From the NCBI GenBank assembly GCA_024362935.1, contig JANCRA010000003.1, positions 48,583,844-48,647,843 on the forward strand: a stretch of 64,000 nt of DNA, written 5' to 3'. Each line of letters starts with the position of its first letter. Position 1 is the stretch's first letter. The DNA is from Setophaga petechia (lineage: Eukaryota; Chordata; Aves; Passeriformes; Parulidae). The position numbers were made by a program, and so were the translations under genes. Under the pieces are notes generated by a model. The model ran no database searches. It saw only the letters and a list, made by a program, of their open reading frames with translations, and was not told the origin of the DNA. Of the stretch, positions 56,654-64,000 are shown in pieces.

Positions 56654-59600
56654 GTAACGGGGACCCCTCCGGCCGGCTCCGAACCCTTTGGGATCCAACA
56701 AGGGCGGCTCTGGCCTCACCATCATCCCCCAGCTCGGTTATGTGGTCGCACTGTGGCTCCCTGCCTTCCACATCTGGAAGGTGCCAGGTGGGGAAAACCT
56801 TTAGGAAGCATCGTGCTCCGAAGCTGAGCCCCAAAACCCTGTGGCGGTGCCACGCTGGTGACCCCGGGTGAGAGAACTGTGTTTATATGGAGACAGAGTA
56901 AATACCCACTGGAGATGACAATGCTGGCGAGAGCCTCGGGAAGGTCTCTTCCAGCACAGACACAATGGGCAGCTCCCGCGGGATGGGAATAATCCGTGTC
57001 CGCTGCTGCGAACATTTTTGGTACCATTCCCTGCTTTCTCCCTCAGTTAAATAAAAGCAGACTCTGGGAAGGAGCCTTAGGAGGGGAAGGAGACACGCTG
57101 TCAGAGCAGGGTGTCCAGTTGTGGGGAGCCCTCAGAACAGGGAGGGAAGCGGGATGGGATTCTCTGGGATGGAGGATTATTCCCCTTTAGCCGTAAATCA
57201 CCTGTTGGCACCGTTCTGGGTGGGTGGAAGGCGTTCCCTGAGCGCAAACCCTCAGTCTCCTCCACTGACATTGGTGTGAGGCATTTGAGAGGATGAGTGA
57301 GACAGAACAGGCTTCTCCCCACTTGTTTAAAAAAAAAAACCCAAACCATTGGAAAATATGATCCAGCGAAATCTGAGTTCAGAACAGACTGTTTTCCCTC
57401 TTTCCCAGCTGGTGTAACGAGTTCAGCTGACACCTGGTACAGCTATTCTGAGCCTCCAGGGTTTCCACTTTAATAATTTACATCTCCTCTCCCCACCCCT
57501 TGGAGAGACTTAACCTCTCTGCGCCCCCGAGCTCAGGACTCCAGGAGGCTTCGAAGCCTTGGGATTGGGAATAAAGGTGGGATGGGTTGAGTGAGGGGTC
57601 TCTGGGTCCCCTCTGCCACCCCAGGCCCCCTTCATGGCCCCAGATCTCTGGGCTTTCGGGGAAGCCCATCCTGCCTGGGAAGTCACGAGGACGCTAAGTC
57701 CTGCTTATCCCTCGATTTGGCAGAAAGGGGAAAGTTTGAGGAGCTTTGAAGTGAAAGCTGATGATTTCTGGCAGGAGGCGGGTCAAGGATGGGGATGTCC
57801 CCCATCCCAGGGCCCTGCCAGGCCCATGAGAAGTGCCCAAATCTCCACATTGAGTCTCTTGAGGGAAACTCTTGTCATCAGCCCTTCGGAAAGAGGGAAG
57901 CTGTGCCTTGGGAGGGAGGATGTGTCACCTTCAGGGCACTGGTGCCATCAAGGTGAGAGCTCAAGATGGGGCTAAAAGCTTTCTGTGAGAGCTCAGCTGG
58001 GGACAGCTGCACTTGCTGATTGACTCCAGAAACTCTGAGAAGGCAGTTGGAGAGCTTAATGTGGTTTTTAAGTAAAGCAGAGGAAAAAAAAAAAAAACAG
58101 AGAAAAAACCACTGAACGAAAATACCAAACAAATAAAAAACCTCACCAAACCAAAAAAACCTGACCAAACAAGAAAAACCTGACCAAACCAAAAAAACCT
58201 GGCCAAACAAAAAAAAAAAAAAACCCAAACAAACCAACAAACCAAAATACATAGATTTTCCAACTGGGATTCTGAAAGTGCCCTCAGTGCATTTTAAAGC
58301 TGTTTCCTTGAATTTCTCCCTCCATTGTCCTCTCCCACTCACCCCTGCAGAGTCTCTTTGCTCACACCTTTGCAGCATCTTTTCACCTGCGACTCAGAGG
58401 TGTTTGATAACTGTGATGGAGTGCCGAAGTATGATTGTTGTGTCAGATTGGTTTTATTTGTGCTCCTCCAGCAAAAACTGGCAGGCTTTGAGAAGCACGC
58501 CTTGCTTTTCCTTTGTTTTTTAAATGAAACCATAATTTTACGCTGTAAAAGGGACACCTGCCACTAGCACAGTTTGCTCCAAGTCTGGCTTTCCTGCTCC
58601 CCCTGAGTATTCCTCCCTCTTTGATGATGTTTTTCTGGCTGCAGGATTGTTTTTCCATGGCCAATGTCTCCTGGTATGGAGGGCCAAGCATCCGTGCCCA
58701 GCGCTGGCCCCTCAATGGTGCCGAGAGCCCCGCGCAGCCCTTGGTGAGCGGCGACCTCAGCAAAAACCCCGACGGCTTCGGGCCCCTCCTGGAGAGGTAC
58801 TTCCTGGGATCCACAGGTAATCACCTCCTTCCCTGGCCAGGGCCCAACAGCTTCATCCCTGTGCTTCTCTGCCCCTCTCCTCGCCTCTAAAGCAGCTGGT
58901 TTAAGAGTAGTGTAGATGTCTCTGGGAATAAAATATCCTGCAGATGTAGCAGCAACAGGGAATATGGGATGGATCCCACATTGCCTCATCCCTGTGGGAA
59001 AGCTGATATTGAAGCTGAGTGCCTGAGGATGAGTGGCCCAAGTCACTCCTGGGACATCCCGTGCTCTTGGTGTGCCTGGTTTCTTTTTAAGCCCAGACCT
59101 GTGCCCATTGCTGCATCCCCAGCTCCACTTGAGCGGATTGTGGATCCCTGATGTCGCTGTGGGATGCTGGATTCAGGCAGGAGTTCAGCAGCTGGCGTCA
59201 TTTTTTGGGGTATATTTGGATTATTCTGCAGAACACTAAAATTCAGGTATTACCCCACATTAATCCAATTGACCTGCAGCTGCCTTGCCCTGCTGAATGC
59301 CGAGCAAAATGGCCAGGAAAGGGAGAAATCCAGCCCTTGAAAGGCATTTTGGACTCTACAAGGGAACAGCAGGAGCAGGGTGGGGATGGTTGGCATGGAT
59401 GGATCTGTGGTGGGATCAGCCCAGGAGGCCTTGGCAGCAGTCAGGTTCTGCTCATCCCTGCAGCTCCCAGGACCGTGAGCAGCCGTGTGCTTGCTGAGAC
59501 ACCGTTTTCCCACTTTTCTCCCAAAGGAGTGACGGTGACAGTGGCTCCTGACGTGTCCCTTCTCCTGTCTCTGGAGAGCCACCAGCAGTTCTGCCTGGAG

Positions 59601-62600
59601 ACGCTGGCAGGGCGAGCAGAGCCCCTGCACTACCAGCTCTGTGTCAGCACCGATGTGGCGGCCGCCCGCCGGCACACGGCCAGCGCTCCGGCGGGAGCGG
59701 CTCGGACACCGCCGGACACCGCGCTCCTGGGGTGAGTGCTCCTTCTCCTGATGGTGGGAATCCTTCTGAATGTCCTGCTCGCTCTCCCAAGCACCTCACC
59801 AGGGATTTCCCACCCCGCAGGTCTCCAATCTGGCGCTACCACGGCCCAGAGGGTTCTGCCGCCAAAATCAAGCGAGGCCTGAGGTCACTAGTGAGGAGGC
59901 TGAAGCGGCATCGTCTTCAGGAGGGCGTCGTGGCCCTGGGGGAGCACGGCACGGCTGTCCTCGCTGCCACGGTATGGCCACCCTGCCACCCTCCGGGCAC
60001 GTGGGGAGCATGGTGCTCCTCTCCCACAAACCACTTATTCCCGCCCTTCCCGCCCGCAGGACCTGGTGCCCTCGGGGCGCAGGAAGAGGCAGGCCCTGGC
60101 GCTGGTGGAACCTCTGGAGCTCTCCATCACGCTGTCCCCATACGCTGGTGTCACCTCCCCGCTCTTCCTGCGCTCCCTGAGCGGCGGCGAGGCCGCGGGA
60201 TACTGGCTCAGCCGCCAACCCCGACCAGGGGCCAACTTGGTACGGGACCCCTCAGCCCCCAAAACAAAATTAAAGCCGAATAAACCCCCTCGGGTTTATT
60301 ATTTTATCAAGGGACACAGCCCAATCCCACTGTGCTGGGACACAGCAGTGCTGGGGAAAGCAGTGTCTCTCCTCGTTCCTATGGAAGCAACTTTAAAATT
60401 TCCATTTCCAGTGTTCAGAAGATTCCTCAGCTCCACTCTGTGTGGTCATTTTAATGATCCCTTTGCCACCAGCTCAGGGGTTTTCAAGGGGGTTGAGGGA
60501 GAGTTTCACTTTGATGCACTGCACCATGACAATGCAGGGTGGGATGGGGGCAGCATGGCATCCCCCATGGAATCAGCAGGACTTTCTATGGATCTGACAG
60601 GGATTTCCATCCTCCCCCTCCACAGATCCCGCTGCTGACCACCTGGAAGGGGCAGCTCTGCGCCCGCCTGAATGTCACCAGCGAGGCAGCGCTGGGCTGG
60701 TACCTGGCTCGTGCCCGGCGCCTGCGGCAGGCACTGGGGGCCACCTACGTGGCCTTCGAGGGAGTGGAGGGCAATTCCTTCCTGGAGCAGGATGTCCCTG
60801 CTCCTGCCGAGCTGGAGGGTGACAGATACACCGAGGTGCTGGCGGCAGCGCTGGCGACACTGGGCAATGGAACCATCATCAGCTCTGGGAGCAGGTGGGC
60901 ACCAGGGAGAGGCCTTGCTGGAGCTGATGGACACAAGAGCTTGCTGGGGGATGGTGCTTGGAATTCGTTCTTGGTATTCCCAGATGTTTCTTGGCACCCA
61001 GGGAAGTGAAGGGGTGAGGAACTGGGCTAGGGCAGCATGCTGGAGTGATCCTTGGGATGTGAGGACGGTGCAGCCTGGCACAGGGTGCCCAGGGAAGCTG
61101 TGGCTGCCCCATCCCTGGAAGTGTCCAGGGCCAGGTTGGATGGGGCTTGGAGCAGCCTGGGATTGTCGAAGTTGTCCCTGCCCTTGGCAGGGGGTGGGAC
61201 TGGATGGCTTTAATGTCTCTACCCACTCAAACACTTCTGGGACTATAATCTGGCCCCAGTGACTCCAAAGCCAGCTGGGCATTGTGGAATTTCACCTTGA
61301 AGGGTTTGTGCTGTTTCTCCAGATCCAGTCACCTCCCGCTGTTTGTCCAGATGAGCCCCCTGCGCTCTGACTGGAGCCACGCTGGGCTGAAGGGGCTCAT
61401 CCCCTCCGTGCTGCACTACAGCCTCCTGGGCTACAACTTCTTCATCCCTGATGCAATAGGTAAGGATTTGTTTTCCATTTCCCCCCCTATTTCTGGCTTC
61501 CCTGCAGTGAATTTTGCAGCCTTTTTCCAGGCACAGGAGGTACATTAGCACCTTAGGTGTGCTCTGGGAAGGCTTGGAGCATTTTTCTCCCCGATTTTCT
61601 GTTGTGTTGGCTTGATTGGGATGAATGTTACCAGGGAAAAAAAGTGAGGGACTAAAACCAAAAGAATATGCTGTAAATATTGCCAGGCAGCGCCAGCAGC
61701 AGCCGGGTCTCTGGGGATGCCCTTCCCAGAGTTCCACCACAGCCCACCCCTGAGGGGCTTGGCTTGGGCTAAATCCCACCTGGCACAGGGAGGATCTGCA
61801 TCCCCAGGCTCCTGGCTGGGGAATGGAAGTTCCTAAAACCCCAGCAGCTCTGCTCCAAGTCTGTATTTCTGCTCCAAAGCAAAATGGCTGCAGAAACCTT
61901 GAAATAAAAGCATTATAAAATGGCAAGAAACAACCTTTAATTGAGGCCAAGTGGATCCATTTCCCTTTTTTTCTTGGAGCTGATGGAGTTAGTGGTGGTT
62001 AAAACATGCCCTGAGTGTGCAGGGGCTGTGCATAAGTGTCAAACATGGAGAGATGACCTAAACAACAGCCCTGAAACAGGGGTTGAGAGCAATATTTCAA
62101 TTTGGCTTCTATTTTTCGCTTGTTTTCCTTAGAAAATGAGGCTCAAGCAATCCCAGCATGGGAGTTTGCTTCCCAAAGAGGTGCTGGAGCTCTTGGCTTG
62201 CGTGAATGGGGGCACAGATCCTCCTGCGCAGAGAGAGCTGGGCAGGAGGTTGTGTCCCAACAGCCTGGGAGCTGCAAGAGCTGGGAAAAGCCTCTGGAGG
62301 AAACAGGAATTTGTGGATGGCTGGGTGAGCCCTCCGTGCTGGGGGATTTGTGCCATTTCTAGGCAAGCTGTACCAGGTTTTCAGAGTGATGGTGATGCTG
62401 TAGGCACTGGAAGGAGCTCTGAGGTTTCCCCAGAACTTTTCCATGCTATGGGAGGCCCTCACTCCAGCCCCATGTTCCTGCAGGAGGGAGCGAGGCTGGA
62501 GCCACCCTGGGGGACCCGGAGCTGTTTGTGAGGTGGCTGCAGATTGTGACATTCCTGCCCGTGATGGCCTTTGGGACCCCGCCCTGGCTCTGCTGTGACA

Positions 62601-63864
62601 CCTGGGTACGTGTCCCACACCAGGATTCTGACATGGCCAATGCCCCAAAAGTCATGGAAGGCCTGGCAGGGACCTCCTGCCAGCTGCTGTCCTCAGCTTC
62701 CCACTGAAGTGGGAATAAATCCATTATCAGTGGGTTTAGATTCAAGCACCAGTGGATTTAAATCTAATGGATTTGTGTCCGTTATCAATGGATTTAATTA
62801 TATTTCAATTAAATAGATTCATATGCATTATCAGTGGAATTTAAATCAAATTTATTAAGATCCTTTATTAAGGGATGTAAATCCATTTAAATACAATTAA
62901 TTACTATCCATTATCAATAGATGTACATGCATTTCAATCATGGGTTTATATGCACTGTCAATGGATTTAAATTCACTTAAATCCAATGGACAGAAATCAA
63001 TTGGTTTCAATCTATTTAAATCCAATGGGTTTATATTCATTATCACATTATATTATATTATAATAGACTTAAATCCATTTATATCCAATTGATTCATGTT
63101 CAACATAAATCAACTGAAGTACATTTAAATCTAATAGATTCATATCTATTATCAATGTATTTAAATCCACTGAAATCCAATGGATCCATAACTATTTTCA
63201 ATGCATTTAAATAAATTTAAATCCAATGGATTTATATTCATTAACAACGGATTTAAATCTATTCAAATCCAATGTGTTCACATCTGCTATCAATAGATTT
63301 AAATCCAGCCGACTTATAACAATTACCTGTGGATTTAAACACATTTAAGTCCAATTGTTTTAAGTCCGTTATCAATGGATTTAAATGTATTATCAATGGA
63401 TTTATATCCCAATCAATTAATCTCCAAATATATACAATATATCAAATTAATCCAATTAATATCCATATCAATTTATATCCAAATCAATTAATATCCAATA
63501 TCAACCCCATTTGCACCATAACTTGATCAGGACAATCCAATTCAGTAATTTCTCTTCCCAAGGGAACGCATGCTTTACTTTTTAACTATTAAATTAAATT
63601 TTCAATTATTTATTTTTGGGAGTTTTCCCTGCTTTGCTGTTTCCTGGACACTGGGCTCCTCATGGATTTGTCCTCCACCTGCAGGTCCTGAATTTGACCC
63701 GCCAGTGCATCCAGAGGCACCGGGACTTTGTCGTGCCACTGCTGCTAAAATACAGTGAGGAGTGGCAGAGTTTGGGATACCCCATCTTCCGTCCTGCCTG
63801 GTGGCTCAGCCCCACGGATCCCGTTGCATTCACCATAGAGGATGAGTTCCTCATTGGAGATGAG
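56195..63864 (+). CDS. GH31-like type II membrane protein (MYORG / SITS-binding-protein group), 3' end outside window
   Basis: Nine coding exons (56195-56653, 58645-58816, 59527-59731, 59821-59971, 60060-60239, 60626-60894, 61323-61459, 62484-62605, 63685-63864) join in phase to 625 codons, and the last donor leads out of the window. There is a short cytosolic N-terminus, a membrane segment at about residues 28-48 (GCLGVAVFFAMTIGII), then a luminal or extracellular region. Relation to MYORG (a GH31 enzyme) is visible in SWYGGPSIRAQRWP, LLERYF, SPIW, GLIPSVLHYSLLGYNFFIPD, FLPVMAFGTPPW and EDEFLIGDE. The stretches where GH31 catalytic acids should lie look altered: FEGVE at 433-437 replaces FDAGE, and no DDM-type motif is visible. 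A furin-like RRKR lies at 336-339. The N-terminal block around the membrane segment resembles what I recall of proteins annotated SITS-binding protein. Probably non-catalytic; true function unknown. Confidence 0.9.
56654..58644. other. GH31-like gene intron 1
   Basis: Contains an A-rich 19-bp tandem repeat block. No gene recognised. Confidence 0.6.
58078..58253. repeat. A-rich tandem repeat, 19-bp unit
   Basis: CCTCACC, CCTGACC, CCTGACC and CCTGGCC start at 58141, 58160, 58179 and 58198 (exact 19-bp period), each followed by AAAC and A runs, within a longer A-rich tract. Confidence 0.9.
58645..58816 (+). CDS. GH31-like coding exon 2
   Basis: Acceptor TGGCTGCAG and donor GTAATC. It encodes DCFSMANVSWYGGPSIRAQR with an N-glycosylation sequon (NVS) and GFGPLLERYFLGS, close to MYORG. 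Confidence 0.93.
58817..59526. other. GH31-like gene intron 2
   Basis: No gene, RNA or clear repeat recognised. Confidence 0.6.
59527..59731 (+). CDS. GH31-like coding exon 3
   Basis: Acceptor TCCCAAAG and donor GTGAGT. It encodes GVTVTVAPDVSLLLSLESHQ and LHYQLCVSTDVAAARRHT, the end of the GH31 N-terminal beta domain. Confidence 0.9.
59821..59971 (+). CDS. GH31-like coding exon 4
   Basis: Acceptor CACCCCGCAG and donor GTATGG. It encodes GSPIWRYHGPEGSAAKIKRG and the first barrel elements. SPIW corresponds to DPIW of MYORG. Confidence 0.88.
60060..60239 (+). CDS. GH31-like coding exon 5 (furin-like site)
   Basis: Acceptor GCCCGCAG and donor GTACGG; exactly 60 codons. It encodes DLVPSGRRKRQALALVEPLE and LSRQPRPGANL. 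It lies where active GH31 members have an acidic substrate loop. Confidence 0.87.
60626..60894 (+). CDS. GH31-like coding exon 6
   Basis: Acceptor CCTCCACAG and donor GTGGGC. It encodes IPLLTTWKGQLCARLNVTSE (sequon NVT), the FEGVE segment and ALATLGNGTIISSGSR (sequon NGT). Confidence 0.92.
61060..61258 (+). repeat. CR1-like LINE relic
   Basis: Contains GCACAGGGTGCCCAGGGAAG, CCCCATCCCTGGAAGTGTCC, TTGGATGGGGCTTGGAGCAG and TGGGACTGGATGGC in CR1 sense order. It lies in GH31-like gene intron 6. Confidence 0.85.
61323..61459 (+). CDS. GH31-like coding exon 7
   Basis: Acceptor TTTCTCCAG and donor GTAAGG. It encodes SSHLPLFVQMSPLRSDWSHA and GLKGLIPSVLHYSLLGYNFF, aligning with MYORG LRSLIPAVLTVSMLGYPFI. 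Confidence 0.94.
61460..62483. other. GH31-like gene intron 7
   Basis: No gene, RNA or clear repeat recognised. Confidence 0.6.
62484..62605 (+). CDS. GH31-like coding exon 8
   Basis: Acceptor GTTCCTGCAG and donor GTACGT. It encodes DPELFVRWLQIVTFLPVMAF and GTPPWLCCDTW, aligning with the MYORG RWLEVAAFMPAMQFSIPPW region. Confidence 0.94.
62700..63500. repeat. 46-bp AT-rich minisatellite in intron 8
   Basis: Degenerate units of the type ATCAATGGATTTAAATCCA with ATCCAATGGATTTATATTCA fill almost the whole intron. The CAATGG-type anchor falls at 63153, 63199, 63245 and 63291, an exact 46-bp period, with indels elsewhere. Confidence 0.9.
63685..63864 (+). CDS. GH31-like coding exon 9 (last in window)
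   Basis: Acceptor CCACCTGCAG and donor GTGGGA; 60 codons. It encodes VLNLTRQCIQRHRDFVVPLL (sequon NLT), YPIFRPAWWLSPTDP and EDEFLIGDE. The C-terminal beta domain should follow beyond the window. Confidence 0.94.
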
Positions 63865-64000
63865 GTGGGAATTCTGCATTACTCCTGTAAATTCAGCTCT
63901 GCCCAAGTACAAACCAGGACTTGGATTTGAGCAGATTTCAATCCAAGCCAACGTAGCTGAGTTTTGTGGGTTTTGGGGTTTTTGCTTTTTGGAAAAGCTT

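Overview
This is a vertebrate nuclear genomic window, most likely from a bird. Genes are split into small exons with GT-AG introns, promoters are CpG-rich, and the dispersed repeats are mostly short relics with the look of avian CR1 LINE 3' ends. Species cannot be fixed from the sequence alone. No bacterial-type operon, CRISPR array, rRNA or tRNA was seen.

Layout. (1) About 1.6-24.7 kb, minus strand: a complete IGHMBP2 gene, the SF1B (UPF1-like) DNA/RNA helicase with R3H and AN1 zinc-finger domains. I reconstructed 15 coding exons whose splice phases agree throughout and give a 1000-residue protein. (2) 24.87-35.85 kb, plus strand: a complete MRPL21 gene (mitochondrial ribosomal protein bL21m), 7 coding exons, 187 residues, with an AATAAA signal. 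The two genes are head to head and their start codons are only 132 bp apart. The shared GC-rich promoter carries four GC boxes at an exact 23-bp period. (3) 42.5-49.0 kb, plus strand: a 4-exon, 238-residue Ras-like small GTPase of the RERG/RASL type with no C-terminal CAAX box. (4) From about 56.2 kb to the window end, plus strand: nine coding exons (625 codons, C-terminus outside the window) of a type II membrane protein related to glycoside hydrolase family 31 (MYORG / SITS-binding protein group). Its expected catalytic motifs look degraded and it carries a furin-like RRKR site.

The remainder is introns and two gene-poor intervals (about 35.85-42.4 kb and 49.0-55.1 kb). They hold CR1 relics, simple repeats, several short minisatellites (46-bp, 23-bp and 19-bp periods), a duplicated segment of about 170 bp either side of the last GTPase exon, a second short dispersed repeat pair, and two AT-rich or TATA-bearing blocks that might be old LTR fragments.

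The four genes do not form one pathway. The IGHMBP2-MRPL21 pair is an old head-to-head arrangement, also present in mammals, in which both products are tied to translation. The GTPase and the GH31-like protein are separate neighbours. The least familiar content is the GH31-like probable pseudoenzyme, the GTPase paralogue, and a possible nested coding exon inside IGHMBP2 intron 4.
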